A DNA stretch of 64,000 bases from CAVVSQ01 sp963848825. GTDB lineage: Bacteria > Planctomycetota > Planctomycetia > Gemmatales > Gemmataceae. The translations under genes were made by a program, and so were the position numbers. Shown here piece by piece: positions 29,625-38,310 of this stretch. Under the pieces are notes generated by a model that ran no database searches, was not told the DNA's origin, and saw nothing but the letters and a program-made list of their open reading frames with translations. Each line of letters opens with the position of its first letter. Within the stretch, counting starts at the first letter, position 1. The stretch is from contig CAWKFA010000017.1 in assembly GCA_963848825.1 (NCBI GenBank), forward strand, positions 930,001 through 994,000. The letters are read 5' to 3'.

Positions 29625-31001
29625 ATGCAGCGTTCCGTCCGCACCTTGGTCGCCGCGCTACTGCTAGGCGTTTGTCTAAACTCGGTTCGTGCTGATGACT
29701 GGCCGCAATGGCTGGGCCCAAAACGCGATGGCGTTTGGCGCGAGACGGGTATTATCGAAAAGTTCCCCGCCCAAGGCCCGAAAGTGCTCTGGCGATATCC
29801 CATTGGCGAAGGGTATTCGGGCCCCGCCGTTGCCGCCGGGCGTGTGTTTATCACCGATCGCGTGCTCGATAAGGGGACGACGGTGCCAACGGACCCCTTC
29901 GCCAAGGATCAGCTGATTGAGGGCCGGGAACGCATTATTTGCCTCGACGAGGCCAGCGGGAACTTGCTTTGGAAGTACGAATACGTCTGCCCCTATCAAA
30001 TTTCCTACGCGGCCGGCCCGCGCACCACCCCGGCGGTAAGCAACGACAAGGTCTATTGCCTCGGAGCCATGGGGGACCTGGTGTGCCTCGACGTCAAGAC
30101 CGGCTCGGCGATCTGGAAAAAGAAACTGGCCGACGAATATCAGATGAAAGTCCCGCTCTGGGGGTTTGCCGGCCATCCACTGGTTGATGGGGATCGCCTG
30201 ATCTGTCTGGTCGGCGGCGCTGGCAGTGTGGTCGTCGCATTCAACAAAGATACCGGCGCGGAAATGTGGAAGGCCCTCTCGGCCAAGGAACCGGGCTATG
30301 CTCCGCCGATGATTTATGAGTTCGGTGGCAAGCGCCAGCTCATCCTCTGGCACCCTCAAGCGGTGAATTCACTCGATCCGGAAACCGGGAAGGTTTATTG
30401 GACCATGCCCTATGGCGGCAAAACCAACAAGATCGATGGCGTGAAAGCTGGCCTCACGATCTCCACGCCGCGACAATCGGGCGATTTGCTTTTCTTCACC
30501 GCCTTTTACGATGGCTCTCTCATGCTCAAGGTAACGGGAACGGATGCCCCGGCCGTGGCGTGGCGCCGGGCGGGCCGCAGCGAACAAGCCGAAGACACGG
30601 ACGCCCTGCATTCCATCATGAGCACGCCGATTTTCAAGTCCGGCTATATCTATGGCATTTGCAGCTACGGCGAGCTGCGCTGCCTGAGCGCCAATACGGG
30701 CGACAGGCTCTGGTCCACGCACAAATATACGAAAGGCTATTCGGAACGTTGGGCGAACGCCTTCTTGGTGGAGCAGGGGGAACGCTGCGTCCTCTTTAAT
30801 GAAATGGGCGAACTTATTATCGCCAAATTTACGCCCAAGGGCGATGAAGAGATAAGCCGGGCCAAGATTCTAGAACCCACGAACACCATGGCCGGCCCGA
30901 AGGGGCGGAAAGTCATCTGGTCGCATCCCGCCTTTGCCAACCGGTCCGTTTATGCCCGCAACGATCGTGAAATTATTCGGGTATCAATGGCGGCGGAGTG
31001 A
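29625..31001 (+). CDS. Exported PQQ-type beta-propeller repeat protein
   Basis: A 458-residue secreted protein. The signal peptide MQRSVRTLVAALLLGVCL ends near VRA; AGAGG lies upstream of the ATG at 29625. The mature protein starts DDWPQWLGPKRDGVW, a start common in planctomycete PQQ-like proteins, and carries repeats of the kind YCLGAMGDLVCLDVKTGSAIW and LRCLSANTGDRLW. No catalytic residues for a dehydrogenase are obvious, so a binding or scaffolding role is possible. A fragment of its 3' end is duplicated at 36361-36451. Confidence 0.85.
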   Translation: MQRSVRTLVAALLLGVCLNSVRADDWPQWLGPKRDGVWRETGIIEKFPAQGPKVLWRYPIGEGYSGPAVAAGRVFITDRVLDKGTTVPTDPFAKDQLIEGRERIICLDEASGNLLWKYEYVCPYQISYAAGPRTTPAVSNDKVYCLGAMGDLVCLDVKTGSAIWKKKLADEYQMKVPLWGFAGHPLVDGDRLICLVGGAGSVVVAFNKDTGAEMWKALSAKEPGYAPPMIYEFGGKRQLILWHPQAVNSLDPETGKVYWTMPYGGKTNKIDGVKAGLTISTPRQSGDLLFFTAFYDGSLMLKVTGTDAPAVAWRRAGRSEQAEDTDALHSIMSTPIFKSGYIYGICSYGELRCLSANTGDRLWSTHKYTKGYSERWANAFLVEQGERCVLFNEMGELIIAKFTPKGDEEISRAKILEPTNTMAGPKGRKVIWSHPAFANRSVYARNDREIIRVSMAAE

Positions 31002-31028
31002 CGAGATTGTTTGGGCCGCCGGAAGGTG

Positions 31029-31205
31029 GGTGTCTGCCCCTGGTGGTTACAACGTTAGGATATGACCGCCTCCTTAGAATCGTCTGGCCTCCTGTGGCTG
31101 CAAGCCATTGCCTGGCTTGGTCATCCCCGTGCCCGGCTACTTGTGTACATTAAGCCAGCAACTTTCGCTTCGATGGTACCTCTGCCCCCGGAGTACGGCG
31201 GGGTG
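31029..31205. repeat. Dispersed repeat family, copy 1
   Basis: This segment shares several blocks with 34683-34830: ACAACRTTAGGAT, then GCAAGCCRTTGCCTGGCTTG, then GTGCCCGGCT, then TCTACA/TGTACA and GCTTYGCTTCGA. It fills the 453-bp space after the PQQ gene. It looks non-coding. Partial copies occur near 35640, 36218, 41308 and 48948. Confidence 0.7.
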
Positions 31206-31454
31206 TCTGCCCGGTGCACCTCCGCGACATCACCGCGGATACTTCGGTCGATCCGACCTAACGGCTGCCAACGACACAACCACCTGCCGACAGTTCGTTT
31301 TGGGCTTACGAGAAACCCAGTGACTGGACGCCAAACCCCAAAGCGAACGGTGACGGCGTCAAAGGCAATTAACTGATCTTGGACGCAAAGCGGCCTCATG
31401 TCAAAATGGGTCCACTATTGGTCTCGTCCTCGTGGGTGCTGCGGAGACTCGCGT

Positions 31455-34035
31455 ATGCCGTGGAATTTCCGAATCGGTGGGGCCGCGCTGGTGAGCCTTG
31501 CACTCAGCGGGGCAGTCTCCGGAGATGAGGGATCGGTTCCGCGCATGGACCCGGGCAGCGACCCACTCCCGTCGGGCGCCGTCCTCGCATCGGCACGACG
31601 CGATTCTGGCATGGCTCCGGGCAGCGAGATTCTGTTCAGGCCGGATGGTAAGAGCTGATTACCGTTTGCTCGGATGGCCTGATCCACATCACTGATTTCG
31701 CCACAGGCAAGGACCTCAGGCTGCTCGATCCGGAGTTGCGGGGCAGCCGTGGCGTGATCGCGCCGGCTCCGGATGGCAGAACGCTCGCCTCCGCCGGCTA
31801 CGAGCCCATGACGAATATGGGACATCAGGGAGGGCAAAGAGCTGCATAGGCTTGAGGGAAAGGATACCTATACGACGGGGCTTGCATTCAGCCACGACGG
31901 CAAGCTGCTCGCTATGTCGTACGCTAACGGCGTAGTCCATGTTTGGGACACGCGGGTCTGTGAGATTCAGAGCATCCCTGCAAGTTCTCAGAAGCGGTTA
32001 GTTTCCTGCCGGACAACAAAACGCTCCTCATCGCCGAGCAAAAGATCCGCGACTCTGCCACGCTGAGCTGGTGGAATACCCACCGGCAAGGAGATCCGCA
32101 AAGCGTGAAAAAATCGTCCGCGGAAGGCCAGATCTTTGCCTTATCCGCCAACGGCATCAGGGCGGCAATCGTCATCAACATGAAAATGCTTTGCCTGTGG
32201 AACGCCGTGACCGGGGAGGAAATCGCGTCAACGATTTTGGAGGAGTCGAACGGGCGCTTGGTGGCCGACTATCGTCTCGCGTTTTCCCACGACGGCCGCA
32301 CATTGGCATCTCGCCAGCGGGAGCAGGATCCTCTTTTGGACGCCGCCAGGGGCCGGATAATGAGCATGGGACACCGTCGAGCCGGACACGCGTGGTTGAC
32401 CTTCGCGCCGGACGGCAAGCGCTGGTGTTCGCACCTTCCGGGATCATCCAGGCAAAGGACATCGAGACAGGCAGTCGCTCGGCCACCGCCCCGATTTCCC
32501 GCTCCCATCTCGGATGTCCAATTTGCCGCCAAGGAGGGTGAGTTGCTCGTGAGCCGCGAGGACGGCTGGACGGCCTCGTTTGACCCTTTGACTGGTACCC
32601 AGCTCTCCGTCTTGCTCCAGCCGCACGACCAGCGCTTGGAGCTTGGCGGGACAACGATTGCCGCAACGAGGGTGGCCATGGATGGAAAATCGATCGCCCT
32701 GGTCGCCTCGGATTTTCGCATTCACCTCTGGGACGCCTCGGCCGGCAAATTGCTATCGCGTATCAAAGCCGCTCCGACCAATTCCATCGACGTCAATACG
32801 CATCTGGCATGGAGGCTGACTGAGGCGGTGTCCTCTGAGCCCAAACGGCAAGTATGCGTTCGTTCAAAGCGGCGACAACTGGGGCGCGGCTGAGTATTCG
32901 CGATGGGCGAACGGGCAAGTCCACGATGGTCCCCGAAGTTCAATTCGAAAGGAAGATGATCGACGGCAACCTCAACATGGAAAACACGGGTCACATCCGT
33001 CCGCCGCGTGCGTTTTCGCCGGGTAGTCAATTGCTTGCCGTCGTCCCGAGGACGGAACCACTCGCCCGCTCCGTGCAGATCTGGGACCTTGATGTGTGTT
33101 AAGAACGGCGGGCGGATCACCCTGGGACGGACGACACATATATTGAGTCGATATGGCGCTACCCGATGAACAGCACTTGGTCACGGTTTTCAAGCCTTGG
33201 AAGCTCCAAGCCAGCAATCATTGCGAATTTGGAGCACCGCCACGGGGAAGGAGGTGCGTAGGCTATGCTGCCAAGCGAGATCTTTCGAATGATAACGACG
33301 TCCCCGGACCGGACGGACGCTTGCCCTGGCGAATGTTAAAGACGGTAAACGATTCGTCGTGCTGCTCGAGTTGGCCAGTTTGCGTGAGCGTCAGCGTTTC
33401 CCGGGATCTGCCGACTCGATGTGCTTTCTTGCGTGATGGCCGTCTGCTCGCCACCAACGGCGGGGACCGCACGGTGCTCATTTGGGATGTCACGGGCATT
33501 CGCCCTGGCGGCCGCTGACTAACGGCGCCGGGAGTACGGAGGAGTTGAAACAGCTATGGACGGACCTGCAAGACGACAATGCCGCCAAGGCCTACCGAGC
33601 CATGTGGTCGCTGGGCAGCGGCCACACAACGCGCCGGGGTCCTGGCCGCCTGCGTGCAGCCCGCCCAGGCGCCCGGCAAGACGCTGCCCAAGTTGATTGC
33701 CGATCTCGATGACCAGCATTATACCGCGCCGAAAAAGCTACACAGGAACTGAAAAAAATGGGAGAGCTGGCCTTGACGGCCACGCGTACAGCACTCGAAT
33801 CAGGCCCCTCGCTCGAGGCCAAGCAAAGGCTGGAAAGGATGATTGCCCATGCGTTGTCCCTGACGCCATCGGGCGAACAGCTCGGGCAATTGGGGCGGTC
33901 GAGGCCCTTAAGCACGCCCGCTCGCCGGCACGCGGCGGGCGTCTGGAATCCTTGGCGGCGGGCGAGCCGGCGGCCCGGCTAACTCGCGAAGCGAAAGAGG
34001 CGTGGCGCTTTTGTCAAAGTGACCTACTCGTGTAG
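31455..34035 (+). pseudogene. WD40-repeat protein with HEAT-like C-terminal domain, multiply frameshifted
   Basis: An inferred ~860-residue exported protein. The ATG at 31455 has GGAG upstream and a signal peptide (IGGAALVSLALSGAVSGDEG). WD40-type pieces can be read in changing frames: GLIHITDFATGKDLRLLDPE, GLAFSHDGKLLAMSYANGVV, FRIHLWDASAGKLL, GDRTVLIWDVTG. The C-terminal part (LKQLWTDLQDDNAAKAYRAM, then LPKLIADLDD, then MGELALTATRTALESGPSL, then LTREAKEAW) is the helical tail common in planctomycete WD40 proteins. At least ten frame changes in 2.6 kb suggest real decay, though sequencing errors contribute elsewhere. Confidence 0.7.
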
Positions 34036-34054
34036 ATAGCCCGTCGCCTTCATT

Positions 34055-34555
34055 CATGCGAGGCTGATCTCTTGAGATCGGCTCAAAACATTCCGTTGCT
34101 GTTGGCCGATTGCTCTGGCACGGTTTGAAGCACATCCCAATGCTCGACCACCTTCCCGTCTTCGTCCAGCCGAAGATCTGGATTCCCGCCCAATCGGGTC
34201 CGCCCGGCCACACCTGCTGGCAGTGCAGCACGACGTAGTTCCCCTCTGCAATGACCCGCACGAACCGCACCTTCTTGCCTGGGTACTCCCTTGCCATCCG
34301 GTTGAAGTAGTCAATGAAGGCGTCCTTGCCGTCTGCCACCATCGGGTTGTGCTGCGTATAGCCGTTTCCGACGTACCGCTCGACCGCATCGGCGGGCCGG
34401 CACTGGTTGAACATCAGATCGTAGAACTCCATGACCCGTCGCTTGTTCTCCTCAAGTCTGTCACTCATGGACAACCCTCCATCAGACAGGCGGCTTTAGA
34501 ATCAGTTCTCGCTCCCGGCCGGCCGGCATCCCTGAATAGTGGACGTGTACGAGCC
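34055..34555. repeat. 501-bp duplicated segment, copy A
   Basis: Nearly identical to 37304-37804 in the same orientation, differing by a few substitutions and single-base indels. It carries the ester-cyclase-like gene and the last ~40 bp of an upstream NTF2-like gene, then diverges abruptly after 34555. The copy at 37.3 kb keeps more of the upstream gene, so copy A looks derived. Confidence 0.92.
34083..34468 (-). CDS. Ester cyclase/SnoaL-like protein, copy A (one frameshift)
   Basis: A ~128-residue NTF2-fold protein of the SnoaL/ester-cyclase group: MSDRLEENKRRVMEFYDLMF, then YTQHNPMVADGKDAFIDYF, then VVLHCQQVWPGGPDWAGI and an ending VPEQSANSNGMF. GGAGG precedes the ATG at 34468. One C is missing near 34177, breaking the frame before the last third. 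The second copy (37332-37718) is intact at this point but broken elsewhere, so the true gene is probably whole. Catalytic function is not assured; many relatives are uncharacterised. Confidence 0.75.
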
Positions 34556-34682
34556 AGCCCAGGCAGGCGAGCCGAGACGGTGATTAGATCATCGGCTCCG
34601 GCCTACCACTGCCGGTCTCGTTATTTCGGTCTGTCGATTGTTTTATTCCGGCCCAGTCGATAGAAGAAGACTTCGCGAGATT

Positions 34683-34830
34683 CCAAAATTGTCTACAACA
34701 TTAGGATGGCCTGTTCTCCCGTGGCCGCAAGCCGTTGCCTGGCTTGACCGATCCCAGTGCCCGGCTTTTTGTCTACAATATTCGGCGAGCTTTGCTTCGA
34801 CGCCTCACCGATGCCCCGCGGGAAGGTGAG
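34683..34830. repeat. Dispersed repeat family, copy 2
   Basis: This is the most complete copy. It starts AAAATTGTCTACAACATTAG, includes CGCAAGCCGTTGCCTGGCTTG and GTGCCCGGCTTTTTGTCTAC, and ends near CTTCGACGC. The motif TTGTCTACAAYATT occurs twice within it, about 100 bp apart. It lies just upstream of the unknown gene at 34863. Confidence 0.75.
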
Positions 34831-34862
34831 CTTGGTGGTTCGGCGAGGGAGGCGTAACACGG

Positions 34863-35564
34863 ATGGGGGACATGGCATCCGAAACGGCGGTTCTCGCTGA
34901 TGATGGCGGCGGCTGGATCGCGACGCCTTGGGACTACTCCAGCATGCGCCTTCTCCGGTTGTCGGCGGACGGCTCAGGCGAACTGAATTACTGGTACGGT
35001 CAGACGTGCTACGCGCGGATCAATTGCCGGTGGGAGGTGGAGTGCCCCGCACGTCTCCGGCTGTCGTACTTGCCGTCGTCGGCGTACCAGGCGTTCCGCG
35101 GCTACATCCCGGCGGAGGACAAGCCGCACCGAGTGTTAGACTTCCTCCTGACCTCCGGCGAGGTCTCGGGCATCGAAAGCATCACCGCAGCCCTATACCG
35201 CTTCCTATGGACGCGGGAGTTGTCCGAGCCACCGTGGCCGCCCGAGTTACCGTTGCCGTACAAGGTACCTCATGTGTTCTATGGGCACCCCGACCGAGTG
35301 AAGGACTTTCGCATCGTGGTGCACAGTGATGGCACATTCACGGCGACCTGCAAAGCGTGTGGCGTGACCATCAAGACCGCCGAGAAAAATGGCCTGGTGT
35401 GGTATGTGTGTCCAGGGTGCAAGCGCTCATCTTTCCAGCCGGTGGGTAACGTCAAACGCGACATCGTCCTCGCAGAGCAACGTGCTGGGGCATACGAGTG
35501 TGAGCTGTTCTTCCTATCGCAGCTGCCGGACGGACTCGCACCACCGGACGAATGTCGCGCTTGA
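34863..35564 (+). CDS. Unknown protein with a zinc-ribbon-like segment
   Basis: A 233-residue intact frame. No known family recognised. Near the C-terminus are two Cys pairs, ATCKACGVTI and VCPGCKRSS, about 20 residues apart, as in a zinc ribbon. The N-terminal half is rich in aromatic residues (LNYWYGQTCYARINCRWEVE). The start may be 34863 or 34872 (MASETAV); GGAGG lies about 12 nt before the first. It sits between two copies of the dispersed repeat, in the accessory region. Confidence 0.6.
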   Translation: MGDMASETAVLADDGGGWIATPWDYSSMRLLRLSADGSGELNYWYGQTCYARINCRWEVECPARLRLSYLPSSAYQAFRGYIPAEDKPHRVLDFLLTSGEVSGIESITAALYRFLWTRELSEPPWPPELPLPYKVPHVFYGHPDRVKDFRIVVHSDGTFTATCKACGVTIKTAEKNGLVWYVCPGCKRSSFQPVGNVKRDIVLAEQRAGAYECELFFLSQLPDGLAPPDECRA

Positions 35565-35639
35565 TGGCTGCACAGTCCACCGTTCACCAGAGCGCCGAAC
35601 AAATCGCTGCTAGCAGATCGCGGTCGCGATCCTGGTTTC

Positions 35640-35735
35640 TCCGGGTTGACTTGTTTGGACGGTTGAATGCGGTGTATATATTAACCTGCAAGCTTCGCTT
35701 GGACGCTACTTCCGGTGTTACTTTGCCAGCGTCGG
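35640..35735. repeat. Dispersed repeat family, divergent partial copy
   Basis: Contains ATATATTAACCTGCAAGCTT followed by CGCTTGGACGCTACTTCCG, matching the right end of the family (compare 41345-41390). The left part is not recognisable. It follows the unknown gene ending at 35564. Confidence 0.5.
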
Positions 35736-35776
35736 TTGGAGCAATTCACTAGTTATCTTGCATAGGCCATGATCGA

Positions 35777-36130
35777 ATGGGATCCCGTGACGTGTTTACG
35801 TGCCTTGAGACCATACCAGCGGTTGACGAGGAAGCCACGTCCTATCGATACACTCTCAATCAAAACGGATTGGTTATCGCACTCGAGATTTGGCCTTATG
35901 CCAGCGATGTGTGGCTTGCAATTCGCCTCGCCGATCAGCCCGCCTCGATTCTTGACCTCCGGATGGAAGGCTGCCGCGAGATTCGATACCTACGCCAGGG
36001 TGAAAACGAAGAACTGTACTTTGTCAGTTATGAAGGCCGTACACAGTATCCAGTCAACTTTCGAGACGGTTGGCGTTTGCTTGCGAGGCCGCGCGTCGAG
36101 GTGAGATTCTGCCAATCGACAACAGGATGA
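35777..36130 (+). CDS. Unknown small protein
   Basis: A 117-residue intact frame with an even, protein-like composition (ALEIWPYASDVWLAIRLADQ, then YLRQGENEELYFVSYEGRTQ). It looks like a small beta-rich domain. No family recognised and no clear ribosome-binding site. It is one of several orphan small genes between repeats here. Confidence 0.5.
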   Translation: MGSRDVFTCLETIPAVDEEATSYRYTLNQNGLVIALEIWPYASDVWLAIRLADQPASILDLRMEGCREIRYLRQGENEELYFVSYEGRTQYPVNFRDGWRLLARPRVEVRFCQSTTG

Positions 36131-36682
36131 CCAATATGCGTGATCCGGTCCAATCGACTTCGACCGATGCCGAATCGGCAACGGCGCCCGATTTCGATTT
36201 GTGAAGATTTCGTGAAAACATCCAAAATTGTCGACAACATTGGAATGACCTGGTCTCCCGCGGAATATGGTTTATCACGAGGTTCCCGGGCAACGCCGCT
36301 ATGACAATGAGCGCGTTGACACCGACAAGGCGCTGCGAGTTGCCGGCTTCCCGAAATTAAAGTCATCTGGTCCCATCCCGCGTTTGCCAACCGGTCCGTT
36401 TATGCCCGCAACAATCGTGAAATTATTCGGGTATCAATGGCCGCGGAATGATGAGATCGATTGGATAGTTTTAACTTCAACCCTCACTCGCGAGAATTTT
36501 CTCCGTAGCCCACGCATGGCGTTTGCTTCATAATTCAGGTTAGCAGCCGCTGAAAGCTGAGTGCCTGCGCCTGGTGGTTACAACAATAGAACGTGTTGAC
36601 GCCCCAACGAGAAGTGTGTAACTCAAACTCGGCTCTGATGTGCCCGGTTGAACGTCAAGGTATTTTCTTGCGGCCCAGACTT
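36131..36682. other. Intergenic stretch with repeat and gene fragments
   Basis: About 550 bp without an intact gene. 36218-36270 matches the left end of the dispersed repeat (CCAAAATTGTCGACAACATT). 36361-36451 is a copy of the 3' end of the PQQ-repeat gene. GCCTGGTGGTTACAACAATAG near 36570 again matches the sequence just after that gene (31038). The remainder shows nothing recognisable. Confidence 0.6.
36361..36451 (+). pseudogene. 3' fragment of the PQQ-repeat gene
   Basis: Matches 30911-31001 at roughly 93 percent identity and encodes the same C-terminus, VIWSHPAFANRSVYARN then REIIRVSMAAE and a stop. Only the last 30 codons are present. It is a remnant of a partial duplication, not a gene. 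Confidence 0.85.
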
Positions 36683-36983
36683 TCAATTTGGGGGGTCTTC
36701 ACCAGCCGAGTAACCAGCCCTGAACAGTACCTCATTGACGGTGTCAATTACTGATAGGTCATCCTTATGCGAAATTTCGAAGGTGCCGAAGACAAACTGA
36801 CCGCCGTTGTTTAACTGAAGCAAGTATGCAAGACTCGTGTTCATTCAGCACCACCCAGAACATCCTTTCGGCCTCAGGTTCGATCCTACAACAGAGCCCG
36901 GCAGCGGTAAGCTGTTTTAGCAGTTCATCAAGCGAAATTGTGGCGGTTTCATTGATGGGTACATAATACAGTTCGACAGCCAT
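36683..36983 (-). CDS. Small unknown protein (one frameshift)
   Basis: About 100 residues. Starts MAVELYYVPINETATISLDE at 36983, continues to VVLNEHESCILA, and after a frame change near 36815 reads LNNGGQFVFGTFEISHKDDL then VIDTVNEVLFRAGY to a stop at 36683. Both halves have protein-like composition, so I join them. No family recognised. Confidence 0.5.
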
Positions 36984-37079
36984 CGACGACCTCCCTGTGC
37001 TTCACCCATTCGCACTCTGTGAACGCGATGACTGAGTCAATTTAATCTCGCACTCAAATCCACCGCAACAACACTTGCA

Positions 37080-37250
37080 GACATTGGGATTCCGGTGGTG
37101 AATATTGACATTCAACCGAATGGTCACGACAGGTGGATATTTGATTTCACCAGTCTCCCTCGACTTCGACAACGGCAAGTCTTTTTCCTATACGCAAAGG
37201 GATTGTTCTCGACCAAGACAACAAGCATCATACAGGGGTCTTCCAAGGCT
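37080..37250 (+). pseudogene. Broken gene remnant
   Basis: Fragments in three successive frames, DRWIFDF, then VSLDFDNGKSFSYTQ, then KGIVLDQDNKHHTGVFQG, read like one protein domain broken by indels. There is no start, and the sequence is cut by the duplicated segment starting at 37304. Function unknown. Confidence 0.35.
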
Positions 37251-37303
37251 GACTCGAGGCTGCGGCCGGTTGAACTCGGCCCGTTCGTTGAGGAACAGGA
37301 CGC

Positions 37304-37804
37304 CATGCGAGGCTGATCTCTTGAGTTCGGCTCAAAACATTCCGTTGCTGTTGGCCGCATTGCTCTGGCACGGTTTGAAGCACATCCCAATGCTCGACCA
37401 CCTTCCCGTCTTCGTCCAGCCGGAAGATGTCGATGCCCGCCCAATCGGGTCCGCCCGGCCACACCTGATGGCAGTGCAGCACGACGTAGTTCCCCTCTGC
37501 AATGACCCGCACGAACCGCACCTTCTTGCCTGGGTACTCCCTTGCCATCCGGTTGAAGTAGTCAATGAAGGCGTCCTTGCCGTCTGCCACCATCGGGTTG
37601 TGCTGCGTATAGCCGTTCCGACGTACCGCTCGACCGCATCGGCGGGCCGGCACTGGTTGAACATCAGATCGTAGAACTCCATGACCCGTCGCTTGTTCTC
37701 CTCAAGTCTGTCACTCATGGACAACCCTCCATCAGACAGGCGGCTTTAGAATCCTTCTCGCTCCCCGCCGACCGGCATCCCTGAATAGTGGACGTGTACG
37801 AGCC
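37304..37804. repeat. 501-bp duplicated segment, copy B
   Basis: The partner of 34055-34555. Here the upstream NTF2-like reading frame continues beyond the repeat boundary, so this copy is likely the parent. The two copies are 3.25 kb apart in direct orientation. Confidence 0.92.
37332..37718 (-). CDS. Ester cyclase/SnoaL-like protein, copy B (two frameshifts)
   Basis: Same gene as 34083-34468. Compared with copy A it lacks a T near 37617 (after RYVG) and has an extra G near 37358 (before the C-terminal SANSNGMF). The middle is intact and reads HQVWPGGPDWAGIDIF then RLDEDGKVVEHWDVLQ, as expected for the family. GGAGG precedes the ATG at 37718. It is 27 bp downstream of the NTF2-like gene fragment, probably once an operon. 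Confidence 0.75.
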   Translation of the reverse strand: MSDRLEENKRRVMEFYDLMFNQCRPADAVERYVGTAIRSTTRWWQTARTPSLTTSTGWQGSTQARRCGSCGSLQRGTTSCCTAIRCGRADPIGRASTSSGWTKTGRWSSIGMCFKPCQSNAANSNGMF

Positions 37805-38036
37805 GCCAACCCCCGTCCACCTTGTAGAAGACTTGGGTTTCCGGCCCCTTCGTGTTCAGCGGTGTCCCGTCCGTCTTGAACGTCGCCACGAAGTCCCAAT
37901 AGAACTCAACCCAGGCCGTATCGCCGTAGACATGTACCGATACGTTACCGACGACCTTCAGCTTGCGGTCGGAAAACGGCTCTCCCATCGTCTTCCCGTG
38001 CGGCGCGCCAACACAGTCTAGGCTCATTGGAATCGT
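37746..38036 (-). pseudogene. NTF2-like/DUF4440 protein, N-terminally truncated
   Basis: The readable part is the C-terminal half of an NTF2-fold domain: RKLKVVGNVSVHVYGDTAWV, then FYWDFVATFKTDG, then ETQVFYKVDGGWRLVHVHYS and a stop at 37746. Upstream of about 38036 the frame stays open but no longer resembles the family, and the opposite strand then reads as more protein-like. The 5' half seems to have been lost at a rearrangement junction. Confidence 0.6.
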
Positions 38037-38037
38037 T

Positions 38038-38310
38038 CGGGTGGACCTTGTCAATACGCGGGTGCGCTTGCTGCTTGAAGACGGCATTTGCCCTGCATTG
38101 GACCTCGATGCCGTACCCGACATCATTCGTAACCTGCGTCCGTCCGTGAAAAAATCCAAAATCTCCGAGCTTGGCCGGCGAATAGATGGCGTAGAGCGGA
38201 ATGGGATAGCATTTGAGTGCTGGTATGTGCTGCTGGCGGGCAGCGGCATCAGGCATGTTCTCTGCTTCGATGAGCGCGGATGGTGGATCTTCAAAAAAGC
38301 GGCTTGTCGC
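38038..38310 (+). CDS. Possible remnant of an unknown protein
   Basis: On the + strand the stretch DIIRNLRPSVKKSKISELGR then GIRHVLCFDERGWWIFKK has protein-like composition. There is no start codon with a ribosome-binding site, and the 5' side abuts the truncated NTF2-like gene. It overlaps the inferred start of the MutS-like gene. It may be chance. Confidence 0.25.
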
